Shown: positions 48,450-56,177 of the stretch, piece by piece
How positions within the stretch are numbered: position 1 is the stretch's first letter
Layout of the letters: each line of letters opens with the position of its first letter
From: Mycobacterium sp. DL592
GTDB taxonomy: Bacteria; Actinomycetota; Actinomycetes; Mycobacteriales; Mycobacteriaceae
Assembly: GCF_011694515.1 (NCBI RefSeq)
Contig: NZ_CP050192.1
Span: forward strand, 661,457 to 725,456
DNA: 64,000 bases
Direction of reading: 5' to 3'
Translations under genes and position numbers: made by a program
Notes under the pieces: model-generated
Databases searched by the model: none
What the model saw: the letters and a program-made list of their open reading frames with translations, nothing else
What the model was told of the DNA's origin: nothing

Positions 48450-49196
48450 ATGGGAACCCCACCGCGCAGTGCCATTGTCACAGGAGCATCCGGCGGGATC
48501 GGTTCGGCCATCGCCGCGATGCTGCATGAGGAGGGGTTCTCTCTCACCCTGGTCGGTCGCGACCCTGGAAAGCTGGAAGCGGTGGCCTCCGGGCTGACGC
48601 AGGTGCCCGGCCCGCCCGTCAACGTACTGGCCGGTTCGCTGGCGGCCGAGGCGTTCCTCGACGAGATCGTCGCCGAGCATGCGCGGCGGCACGGCTCGCT
48701 GGACCTACTGGTCAACAATGCCGGGATAGCCGGCGAGCGGCCGGTCGGCGAGGTCACCGCCGATTTCCTCGACGAGCAGCTCGCGGTCAACGTCCGCGCC
48801 GTGATCCTGCTGACCGGCAAGTGCCTTCGGCTACTCAAAGAGTCGGTGCAGCAACGGAAAACAGCGCAGGTGGTCAACATCGCCTCCAACGCGGGCAAGC
48901 GCGGCGAGGCCGGCCTGTCGGCGTACTCGGCCACCAAATTCGCCGTCGTCGGGTTCACCGAGGCGTTGCACGACGAACTGTCCACCTCCGGCATCAAGGC
49001 CACCGCGATATGCCCCGGTCTGGTGGACACCCCGATGGCCGACGGCTACCGCGACAGCGTGAGCCCCGGGGAGATGATCGCCCCCGCCGACATCGCCGAG
49101 GCGATCAGGATGACCATCCGGGTGTCGAGAAGTTGTGTGGTGCCTGAGATCGTCCTGCTGCGGCCGATCGAGTGGCTCCAACCCCCGGGCGCCTGA
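48450..49196 (+). CDS. short-chain dehydrogenase/reductase
   Basis: This 248-residue SDR starting at ATG 48450 has AIVTGASGGIGSAIAAML, LLVNNAGIAGERP, VVNIASNAGKRGE (catalytic Ser), SAYSATKFAVVGF (YxxxK) and ICPGLVDTPMADG. An in-frame GTG 15 bases upstream is an alternative start. It is separated from the GntR gene by 45 bases, so membership in the same operon is uncertain. The function could be 3-ketoacyl reductase-like, but its substrate is unknown. Confidence 0.88.
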   Translation: MGTPPRSAIVTGASGGIGSAIAAMLHEEGFSLTLVGRDPGKLEAVASGLTQVPGPPVNVLAGSLAAEAFLDEIVAEHARRHGSLDLLVNNAGIAGERPVGEVTADFLDEQLAVNVRAVILLTGKCLRLLKESVQQRKTAQVVNIASNAGKRGEAGLSAYSATKFAVVGFTEALHDELSTSGIKATAICPGLVDTPMADGYRDSVSPGEMIAPADIAEAIRMTIRVSRSCVVPEIVLLRPIEWLQPPGA

Positions 49197-49242
49197 CCGA
49201 AAGACCCCAAAACGTCCGACTCGGTCCTATTAAGGTGAGTGG

Positions 49243-49602
49243 GTGACGAAACCCGTAATCGAATTCCCCGACGGACCGGCACCCACCGACCTGGTCATCA
49301 AAGACCTCGTGGTGGGAGACGGCGATGAAGCCACTCCCGGTGCCGTGGTCGACGTGCACTACGTCGGCGTCGAATACGACACCGGCGAAGAGTTCGACAG
49401 CTCCTGGAATCGCGGCGAGTCCATCTCCTTCCCGTTGCGCGGCCTGATCCAGGGCTGGCAGGACGGTATCCCCGGTATGCGGGTGGGTGGGCGCCGCCAG
49501 TTGACCATTCCACCGGAACAGGCCTACGGTCCGGCCGGTTCGGGACACCAGCTGTCGGGCAAGACGCTGATCTTCGTGATAGATCTGCTCGCCACCCGCT
49601 GA
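49243..49602 (+). CDS. FKBP-type peptidyl-prolyl cis-trans isomerase
   Basis: The 119-residue single-domain FKBP has VVGDGDEATPGAVVDVHYVGVEYDTGEEFDSSWNRGESISFPLRGLIQGWQDGIPGMRVGGRRQLTIPPEQAYG. The drug-binding aromatic and Asp positions (Y, D, W) are all present. It assists proline isomerisation during folding; no signal peptide is present, so it is cytoplasmic. The start is GTG 49243. The region 49603-49759 contains a small hairpin (TTCGC/GCGAA) and an AT-rich stretch, probably the arfA promoter. Confidence 0.93.
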   Translation: MTKPVIEFPDGPAPTDLVIKDLVVGDGDEATPGAVVDVHYVGVEYDTGEEFDSSWNRGESISFPLRGLIQGWQDGIPGMRVGGRRQLTIPPEQAYGPAGSGHQLSGKTLIFVIDLLATR

Positions 49603-49759
49603 ACCTCCGTTTTCGCGGGCGAAGAGATGAAACTTTGCCCTCGCCTCCTCTGACGATTCAGTTAATATTCGTCCGTTCGCTTCCAAACGCGCACTCGAGC
49701 CACATATCGTGCAGCGGTTCGGACAATTGACGCGCCGGCAATGGCGGAGGAGCCAATCG

Positions 49760-50752
49760 ATGACGGATCCCGATGATGCGCGGGTGAGCGCAACGGCAAC
49801 TGAGTGGCGGCGCGAATCGCGGTACTTCCGCCGCTCGCCCGGCTTGGGCTGGCTGCTGGGTCTTCTACTGATCCCGCTGCTCCTCGGTCTGATCGGCTGG
49901 GGAACGCTCAGCAAGCCCAAGGTCAGCGTGAGCACCCCCAGCGTCAGCATCACCGCACCCAGCCTGTCGGTGCCGTCGCTGAACTTCGCGCCGCTGTCGA
50001 TCATCCGCAACGGCAACGACTTCACCCTGTCCGGCGATCTTCCGGACCTCTCCGTCAAGGCGTCGCTGCTCGACAGCCTCAAAGCGGCGCTGGGGCCCGG
50101 GGTGAACCTGATCGACAAGCTCAACATCAAGGCCGGTGTCAGCGCACCTGACTTCTCGGGCCTGGGCGGGCTCTTCAAGGCCGCACTGGACATTCCTGAC
50201 TTCAACTTCGACCTCTCCGGTGGCACCGTGACGCTCACCGGCACCGCGCCGTCGGAAGAGGTCAAAGCCGCGGTCGAGGCCGCCGCCAAGGCGGCCTGGC
50301 CGAACGTGACGATTGTCAACAACATCACGGTCAAGGGCCCGGCCCCCGCCACCACCGCTCCGACGGCCACTGCGCCGGCCGGTGGTGGGGGGTGCGGTTC
50401 GCTGCAGTCTGATATCGCCGCCGCGCTCAACGCCCCGATCAACTTCGAGACGGACGGCTTCACACTGACGCCGGCGACGCAGCAGATGCTCGCCGCGGTG
50501 GCCGCCAAGATCAAGGTGTGCCCGACTGCCAGGATCGTGGTGACCGGCTACACCGACAACACCGGCAACGACTCTATCAACATCCCGCTGAGCGGCAACC
50601 GGGCCAAGTCGGTCGGCGATTACCTTGTTTCTCAAGGGGTTTCAGCCGCTGAGATCACCACCAACGGCCTTGGAGCGGCGAACCCGATCGCCACAAACGA
50701 CACCGAGGCCGGTCGTGCACAGAACCGTCGCGTCGAGATCACGGTCAGCTAG
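49760..50752 (+). CDS. arfA: outer-membrane porin-like protein ArfA (OmpATb)
   Basis: The 330-residue protein has an N-terminal membrane helix (LGWLLGLLLIPLLLGLIGWGTL). Central BON-type repeats span about residues 75-195. The C-terminal OmpA-like peptidoglycan-binding domain (NFETDGFTLTPATQQML, then YTDNTGNDSINIPLSGNRAKSVGDYL, NRRVEI) has two cysteines (GGGGCGSLQ and IKVCPTAR) that form the known disulfide. In M. tuberculosis ArfABC acts in ammonia secretion and acid adaptation. The start is ATG 49760 after GGAGGAGCC. arfB follows after ten bases. Confidence 0.94.
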   Translation: MTDPDDARVSATATEWRRESRYFRRSPGLGWLLGLLLIPLLLGLIGWGTLSKPKVSVSTPSVSITAPSLSVPSLNFAPLSIIRNGNDFTLSGDLPDLSVKASLLDSLKAALGPGVNLIDKLNIKAGVSAPDFSGLGGLFKAALDIPDFNFDLSGGTVTLTGTAPSEEVKAAVEAAAKAAWPNVTIVNNITVKGPAPATTAPTATAPAGGGGCGSLQSDIAAALNAPINFETDGFTLTPATQQMLAAVAAKIKVCPTARIVVTGYTDNTGNDSINIPLSGNRAKSVGDYLVSQGVSAAEITTNGLGAANPIATNDTEAGRAQNRRVEITVS

Positions 50753-50762
50753 GAGAACCGAC

Positions 50763-50915
50763 ATGGAATTCGTCATTCAATGGCTGTGGTACCTGCTGGC
50801 GTTCGTCGCCGGCTCGGTGGTCGCCTGGCTGATCGCCATCGCGACGATCAAACGGACAAGCGAAGAAGAAGCCATCGCCGACCTGCCCGGCTCACGTGAG
50901 ATTGGAGCCCGCTGA
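50763..50915 (+). CDS. arfB: ArfB, small membrane protein of the arfABC operon
   Basis: The 50-residue protein has one hydrophobic helix (VIQWLWYLLAFVAGSVVAWLIAIATI) and a short acidic C-terminus (TSEEEAIADLPGSREIGAR). It is equal in size and position to Rv0900. It was found by reading the gap, since its longer frame shares the arfA region. Its stop TGA overlaps the arfC ATG (TGATG). The molecular function is unknown beyond its requirement with ArfA. Confidence 0.93.
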   Translation: MEFVIQWLWYLLAFVAGSVVAWLIAIATIKRTSEEEAIADLPGSREIGAR

Positions 50916-51853
50916 TGCACGACGTCAACTGGTGGCTGATGGCCCTGGCCTTCGCGCTAGGTCTGATCCTGACCCTGGTGCTGGTGATCGGCCGGGTCAC
51001 TCGTGAGGTACCGGTCAAGCATTCGGTGTCCGCCGCGATTGGGGCCAGCGGCCTCAAGGGTGCAGGCGCCGATGTACCGGAGGTGAAGCTGTCCGCCGCC
51101 GGTGCCGGGGCAGTGGCCGCGGGTGCAGCTGCCACCGGCGCGGCCGCTGCGAAGTTCGCTGCCGGCGACTTCGAGGAGCCCTACGGAACCGGGTCGATCC
51201 GGCTCGCCGCCGGGGCCGCCGCACCGTCAGGGTTCGACATCAAGGGCAACGAGGATTCGATGCTCTACCACACGGTGGAAAGCCCTTGGTACAAGCAGAC
51301 AATCGCCGAGGTGTGGTTCGCCGACGAGCCCACCGCCCAGGCCGCCGGGTTCACCCGTTGGGACGCAAAGGACAAGGGCGCGACGATCTCGGCCTTCGCC
51401 GATGTGCCGCCCGGCCCCTACGGCAAGGGTTCGGCCAAGGCCGGCGACGGTGGCAGCGGCCCGGCGGGCTGGCTGATCAAGGGCAACGAAGATTCCATGC
51501 TGTATCACACGGACGAAAGTCCTTGGTACGAGCAGACGATCGCCGAGGTGTGGTTCTTCGATGAACCCACTGCCCAGGCTGCCGGGTTCACCCGGTGGGA
51601 TGCCAAGGACAAGGGTGTCAAGGTCGCCTCGCTTGCCGATGTGCCGCCTGGCCCGTACGGCAAGGGTTCGGCCAAGGCCGGCGACGGTGGCAGTGGCCCG
51701 GCGGGCTGGCTGATCAAGGGCAACGCGGATTCGATGCTCTACCATCCGCCGGACAGCCCCGCCTACAACGAGACCATCGCCGAGGTCTGGTTCTTCGACG
51801 AGGAGACCGCCAAGGCGGCCGGCTTCGACAAGTGGGACAAGAACTTCCGCTAG
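50915..51853 (+). CDS. arfC: ArfC with three tandem copies of its external domain
   Basis: The 312-residue protein has an N-terminal membrane helix (WWLMALAFALGLILTLVLVIG), an Ala-rich linker, and three copies of a 79-residue unit. Each unit contains IKGNEDSMLYHT or similar, SPWYEQTIAEVWFFDEPTAQAAGFTRWD and the linker DVPPGPYGKGSAKAGDGG. Rv0901 is much shorter (about 175 residues) with fewer copies. The unit resembles the small domain reported as a sunset domain in ArfC variants. Starts at TGATG with arfB, so it is coupled. Confidence 0.92.
   Translation: MHDVNWWLMALAFALGLILTLVLVIGRVTREVPVKHSVSAAIGASGLKGAGADVPEVKLSAAGAGAVAAGAAATGAAAAKFAAGDFEEPYGTGSIRLAAGAAAPSGFDIKGNEDSMLYHTVESPWYKQTIAEVWFADEPTAQAAGFTRWDAKDKGATISAFADVPPGPYGKGSAKAGDGGSGPAGWLIKGNEDSMLYHTDESPWYEQTIAEVWFFDEPTAQAAGFTRWDAKDKGVKVASLADVPPGPYGKGSAKAGDGGSGPAGWLIKGNADSMLYHPPDSPAYNETIAEVWFFDEETAKAAGFDKWDKNFR
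51179..51853 (+). repeat. three in-frame 237-bp tandem repeats within arfC
   Basis: Matching positions recur exactly 237 bases apart: PYG codons at 51179, 51416 and 51653, and the atcaagggcaac core at 51239, 51476 and 51713. Copies two and three are almost identical in DNA over their linkers, implying recent duplication or gene conversion. The last copy ends at the gene stop after 201 bases. Confidence 0.95.
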
Positions 51854-51857
51854 TTTC

Positions 51858-51913
51858 CGACAGTAACGCCACGGTGGTGAATGTGCTCTGAAACCGCCGT
51901 GGCGTTACTGTCG
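51858..51913. terminator. long inverted-repeat hairpin between arfC and prrB
   Basis: The 21-base arms 51858-51878 and 51893-51913 (each carrying the core CAGTAACGCCACGG or its complement) pair with one mismatch around a 14-base loop. It lies five bases after arfC and 17 before the convergent prrB stop, so it can serve as a bidirectional terminator. It lacks a T tract. Confidence 0.8.
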
Positions 51914-51930
51914 CTGCGGGCGGGCAACCC

Positions 51931-53268
51931 TTAGCGGGGTGGCGGCAGTCGCAGTATGAGCCGCGCGCCACCGAGCGGGCTGGTCTCCAACGCTGCTGTG
52001 CCGCCGTGGATCTCGGCCTGTTGTGCGACCAACGCCAGACCCAGCCCGGAGCCGGACACCGAGGCCGTCGAGCCGCGGGTGAACCGTTCGAAGACCTCGG
52101 TGCGTTCGGATTCCGGCACGCCGCTGCCATCGTCGTCGACGGCGATCTCCACGCCGTCGCGTGAGCTGACCGCCGAGAGCTGCACCCGGGTGGCGCCGCC
52201 GTGCTTGACCGCGTTGGCGATCGCGTTGTCCACCGCCAGCCGCAAGCCCGCGGGCAGCCCGATGATGATGCACGTCGGCGACGGCACCAACGACACCACC
52301 AGATCGGGATAGACCCGCATCGCGTCGTGCGCGGCGCGGTCGAGCAACTCGGTGATGTCGACGGGCACCTGGTCGGCCGCGGTGGACAACTCGCCCTGGG
52401 CCAGCCGCTCCAGCGCGCCCAGTGTGGCCTCCACCCGAGCTTCGGTGCGTACCACGTCGCCGAGCACTTCTTTGCGCTGCTCCTCGGGCATGTCCAGGGT
52501 GGCCAACACTTCGAGGTTGGTGCGCATCGCCGTCAGTGGCGTGCGCAGCTCGTGGGCGGACACCGCGGCGAAATCGCGCGCCGAGGCCAGCGCGGCCTTG
52601 GTGCGGTCCTGCTCGGCGCGGACCCGGCCGAGCAGCCCGGTGATCGCCTCGCCGATCTCGATCGCCTCGCTGGCGCCGCTGACATCGATGTCGGGGGCGA
52701 CGTCGCCGGCGTCGATCTGGCGGGTCTGCTCGGCGAGGCGCCGAAAGGGGCGCACCGCGAAGGTGGCCAGCAGCCAGCCGAGCAGTCCTGCCGCGCCGAT
52801 GGCCGACGCACAGATGATCAGTACCCGCCGGTGCAGACTGTTCGTATCGGCGATGGTGTCGTCGTAGGTGGCGCCGACGGCCAGCGTGGTGGCATCCGGA
52901 TAGGGCAGTTCCACGGTGCGCACCCGGTATTTGACGCCGTCGATATAGGTGGTGGCGTAGTCGCCGGTGAGCTTGGGCAACACGACGGGGGAGTTTGACT
53001 TCACCTGTTCGCCGCGGCGGACGGTGATGACGACGTCCTGGTCGTTGGGTGACGGGGGAATCTGGTCCAGGCCGCGCGGCACGAATGGGACCGCGAACCC
53101 GGCGGCTTCGTCGAGTCGCCGGTCGAGGCGCTCGAGCCGGTCGTTGGTGATGCCGATCCACACGATGGTGCCGACGATGGTCACCACGATCGCCGCGCCG
53201 ATCGCCGTCGCGAACGCCACCCTGGTGCGCAGGGACGGGGTGCGACGGAAGATGCGCGCGAGCGTCAC
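51931..53268 (-). CDS. prrB: two-component sensor histidine kinase PrrB
   Basis: The 445-residue protein has two membrane helices (about 20-40 and 148-170) around a periplasmic sensor. A HAMP segment (FAVRPFRRLAEQTRQIDAGD) follows, then the H-box ARDFAAVSAHELRTPL with phospho-acceptor His239, the N-box (LAVDNAIANAVKHGG), and G boxes (DDDGSGVPESER, GSGLGLALVAQQAEIHGG). It phosphorylates PrrA, encoded just upstream. PrrAB is an essential mycobacterial system linked to early growth and nitrogen or redox adaptation. The start is GTG 53268. Confidence 0.95.
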   Translation of the reverse strand: MTLARIFRRTPSLRTRVAFATAIGAAIVVTIVGTIVWIGITNDRLERLDRRLDEAAGFAVPFVPRGLDQIPPSPNDQDVVITVRRGEQVKSNSPVVLPKLTGDYATTYIDGVKYRVRTVELPYPDATTLAVGATYDDTIADTNSLHRRVLIICASAIGAAGLLGWLLATFAVRPFRRLAEQTRQIDAGDVAPDIDVSGASEAIEIGEAITGLLGRVRAEQDRTKAALASARDFAAVSAHELRTPLTAMRTNLEVLATLDMPEEQRKEVLGDVVRTEARVEATLGALERLAQGELSTAADQVPVDITELLDRAAHDAMRVYPDLVVSLVPSPTCIIIGLPAGLRLAVDNAIANAVKHGGATRVQLSAVSSRDGVEIAVDDDGSGVPESERTEVFERFTRGSTASVSGSGLGLALVAQQAEIHGGTAALETSPLGGARLILRLPPPR

Positions 53269-53280
53269 GTCGGTTTCAGA

Positions 53281-53982
53281 TCATTGGGTTCGCAGTACGA
53301 AGCCCACCCCGCGCACGGTGTGCAGCAGACGGGGCGCACCGCCGGCCTCGAGTTTGCGGCGCAGGTAGCCGATGAACACGTCGACGACGTTGGTATCGGC
53401 GGCGAAGTCGTAACCCCAGACCAGCTCAAGCAGCTGGGCCCGGCTGAGTACGGCGGTCTTGTGCTCGGCGAGCACGGCCAGAAGGTCGAACTCGCGCTTC
53501 GTCAGGTCGACGTCCACGCCGTTGACCCGGGCGCGCCGACCGGGGATGTCGACCTCGAGCGGCCCGACCTGGATGGTCTCCGAGGAGAACGTCGCGGTGG
53601 CCCCGCGCCTGCGCAGTAGTGCCTTCACGCGGGCGACCAGCTCGGCCAGCTGGAAGGGCTTGACCAGGTAGTCGTCGGCGCCGGCCTCCAGGCCGGCCAC
53701 CCGGTCGTCGACCGAACTGCGGGCCGAGAGCACGCAGACCGGCACGTCGTTGTCCATGGCGCGCAGCGCGGTCACCACGCTGACGCCGTCGAGTACCGGC
53801 ATGTTGATGTCGAGCACGATCGCGTCGGGGCGAGTCTCAGTGGCCGAGCGCAACGCCTCGGCGCCGTCGACGGCGGTGGACACCTCGAATCCCGAGAGTC
53901 GCAGCCCACGCTCCAGGGATGCGAGCACATCGGGGTCGTCATCGACGACGAGCACCCGCGGTGAGGCCGAACTACTGTCCAT
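53281..53982 (-). CDS. prrA: response regulator PrrA
   Basis: The 233-residue OmpR/PhoB-family regulator has a receiver domain with phospho-accepting Asp58 ([12 protein letters not shown]), the DDD acidic pocket and KPF lysine. A C-terminal winged helix carries [35 protein letters not shown], then [14 protein letters not shown]. The start is ATG 53982 by family length. prrB begins 12 bases downstream. The upstream region is shared with the divergent ABC exporter. Confidence 0.96.
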   Translation of the reverse strand: MDSSSASPRVLVVDDDPDVLASLERGLRLSGFEVSTAVDGAEALRSATETRPDAIVLDINMPVLDGVSVVTALRAMDNDVPVCVLSARSSVDDRVAGLEAGADDYLVKPFQLAELVARVKALLRRRGATATFSSETIQVGPLEVDIPGRRARVNGVDVDLTKREFDLLAVLAEHKTAVLSRAQLLELVWGYDFAADTNVVDVFIGYLRRKLEAGGAPRLLHTVRGVGFVLRTQ

Positions 53983-54158
53983 CACCTCATCTTGCCTGAT
54001 GGCTGCCCGTCGGCGTGGGAGGCCGGACCCTGACACGGTGACGCGTCCGGGACCGCGGTTGACCTCAATGGTGGTTGAGGTTCTAGCGTGGCCCATGGTG
54101 CAGCCGATATCGGATTGCACGCCGTGGGATCATCGGAATCGGGGGGTCGACCGCGGCG

Positions 54159-56177
54159 TTGTTGCCAGACGCGCCGGGTTCAGCGGCGGTCGATGACGAG
54201 GGAGACGGACTGTTGGGCGATCTGACCCAGGAACCGGGTGCTGCGCGTCCGGCTCCGGCTATCGCCGCACCGCGTCCGCATCCTCGTGCGGTGTCCGACC
54301 TGCTGCGGCTGACTCCGTATCTGATGCCCTACCGCGCCCGCTGGATCGCGATGATCGTGGTCGCGATCACCAGCCTGGGGGCTACCGTGGCGATCCCGCT
54401 GATGACCAAGGCGGTGATTGACGGTCCGGTGCGCCACCAGGATCGGCACGGCCTGTGGGTGGTGGGGGCCGCGGCGATGGCCGTCGGGATCTCCGAAGCG
54501 GTGCTGTGGTTCGTCCGCCGGTGGCTGGTCGGCCGGGCCACGATGGGTGTGGAAGCCGACATCCGCAAGGACCTCTACGCGCGTCTGCAGATCCTGCCGA
54601 TGTCGTTCCACGGGCGTTGGCAGTCAGGTCAGCTGCTGTCGCGAATGATGAACGACCTGAGCACAATTCGGCGTCTGCTGTCGTTCGGCCTGGTGTTCCT
54701 GATGCTCAACATCCTGCAGATCACCGTCGTCACCGGCATCTTGCTGGCGATGTACTGGCCGCTGGGCGTGGTCGTGCTGGTCTCGATCGTGCCGATCACC
54801 CTGATCGTGCTGCACTTCGAGCGCACCTTCACCCGACTGTCCCGGCTGGCCCAGGACCAGGCCGGCCACGTCGCCACCCACGTCGAGGAGTCGGCCCTGG
54901 GGCTGCGCGCGGTGAAGTCGTTCGGCCGTGAGGACTACGTCTACGACCGTTTCGACGAGCAGGCCGGCATGCTCTACGACACCCAGGTCCAAAAGGTCGC
55001 CGTCTCGGCGAAGTTCTGGACCATGCTCGAGGTCATCCCCAACCTCACGCTGATCGTCGTGCTGGGGTTCGGCGCCTATGCCGCCGGCCACGGACTGGTC
55101 ACCCTCGGCACGCTGGTCGCGTTCATCACGATGATGCTGTCGCTGGTGTGGCCGATCGCCTCGCTGGGATTCCTGCTGTCGATGACGCAGGAGTCGATGA
55201 CGGCGGCCAACCGGATCGCCGAGATCTTCGACGCACCGCGTGAGATCACCGACGGTGCCCAGGCCGACGTGCCGCGCGGGGGCCGGCTGGAACTGGTGGA
55301 CGTGGGCTTCCGCTTCCCCGCGACGGCGGGGAACGATGGCCTGAGCCCTGACTCTCAAGCCTGGGCGCTGCGGCATGTCAACGTGACGGTCGAACCGGGT
55401 GAGACCCTGGCGCTGGTGGGTGCCACCGGGTCGGGTAAGTCGGTGCTGGCGGCGCTGTTGCCCCGGCTCTACGACGTCACCGAGGGCTCGATCCGCATCG
55501 ACGGCACCGACGTGCGTGAGCTGCCCCTGCCGGTGCTGCGGGCGGTGGTAGCCACCGCGTTCGAGGACCCGACGCTGTTCTCGATGTCGGTGGCCGAGAA
55601 CCTGCGGCTGGGGCGCCCTGACGCGACCGACGACCAACTGGCCCGGGCCATCGACATCGCGGCCGCCAAGTTCGTCTACGACCTGCCGTTCGGCCTGCAA
55701 ACCCGCATCGGCGAACAGGGCATGAGCCTGTCAGGCGGTCAGCGGCAACGACTTTCGCTGGCCCGGGCGATCCTGGCCGCACCGCGGATCCTGGTGCTCG
55801 ACGACACCCTGTCCGCCCTCGATGTGCACACCGAGGCCGCGGTCACCGAGGCGCTGCAGCGGGTGCTCGGTGGTGTGACGGCAGTGGTGGTGGCCCACCG
55901 CGCCTCGACTGTGCTGCTGGCCGACAAGGTTGCCCTGCTCGATCAGGGCACCATCACCCACGTCGGTACCCATGCCGAACTGCTGGCGACGGTGCCGCGG
56001 TATCGCTACCTGCTGGCCGCTGACGACGAACTCGACGACGGCTGCGAGCCGCAACCTGACTGGGAAGGCGACGACGACCGGCAGCGGCTGGGCCACGTCT
56101 ACGACGAGTCGCGCGGTGAACGTGAATCCTCCCGTTTCCCAGCCGATTACGTCGCATCGGAAGGTGGCAAGCGATGA
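54159..56177 (+). CDS. heterodimeric ABC exporter subunit 1 (degenerate catalytic site)
   Basis: The 672-residue fused permease-ATPase has six membrane helices (residues about 65-340) and an ATPase domain. Walker A is VGATGSGKSVLA and the signature is LSGGQRQRL. Walker B is ILVLDDTLSALD, in which Asp549 takes the place of the catalytic glutamate. This pattern marks the non-hydrolysing half of heterodimeric exporters. The TTG 54159 start is unusual; no ATG is available in frame nearby. It is divergent from prrA and absent from that place in M. tuberculosis. The substrate is unknown. Confidence 0.9.
   Translation: MLPDAPGSAAVDDEGDGLLGDLTQEPGAARPAPAIAAPRPHPRAVSDLLRLTPYLMPYRARWIAMIVVAITSLGATVAIPLMTKAVIDGPVRHQDRHGLWVVGAAAMAVGISEAVLWFVRRWLVGRATMGVEADIRKDLYARLQILPMSFHGRWQSGQLLSRMMNDLSTIRRLLSFGLVFLMLNILQITVVTGILLAMYWPLGVVVLVSIVPITLIVLHFERTFTRLSRLAQDQAGHVATHVEESALGLRAVKSFGREDYVYDRFDEQAGMLYDTQVQKVAVSAKFWTMLEVIPNLTLIVVLGFGAYAAGHGLVTLGTLVAFITMMLSLVWPIASLGFLLSMTQESMTAANRIAEIFDAPREITDGAQADVPRGGRLELVDVGFRFPATAGNDGLSPDSQAWALRHVNVTVEPGETLALVGATGSGKSVLAALLPRLYDVTEGSIRIDGTDVRELPLPVLRAVVATAFEDPTLFSMSVAENLRLGRPDATDDQLARAIDIAAAKFVYDLPFGLQTRIGEQGMSLSGGQRQRLSLARAILAAPRILVLDDTLSALDVHTEAAVTEALQRVLGGVTAVVVAHRASTVLLADKVALLDQGTITHVGTHAELLATVPRYRYLLAADDELDDGCEPQPDWEGDDDRQRLGHVYDESRGERESSRFPADYVASEGGKR

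Noticed and set aside
49603..49660. Terminator after the FKBP gene
   Set aside because: The TTCGC/GCGAA arms leave a two-base loop and no T tract, too weak to call.
51179..51853. Possible CRISPR-like array
   Set aside because: Repeat units are 237 bases, in frame and protein-coding (ArfC); there are no short repeats with spacers.
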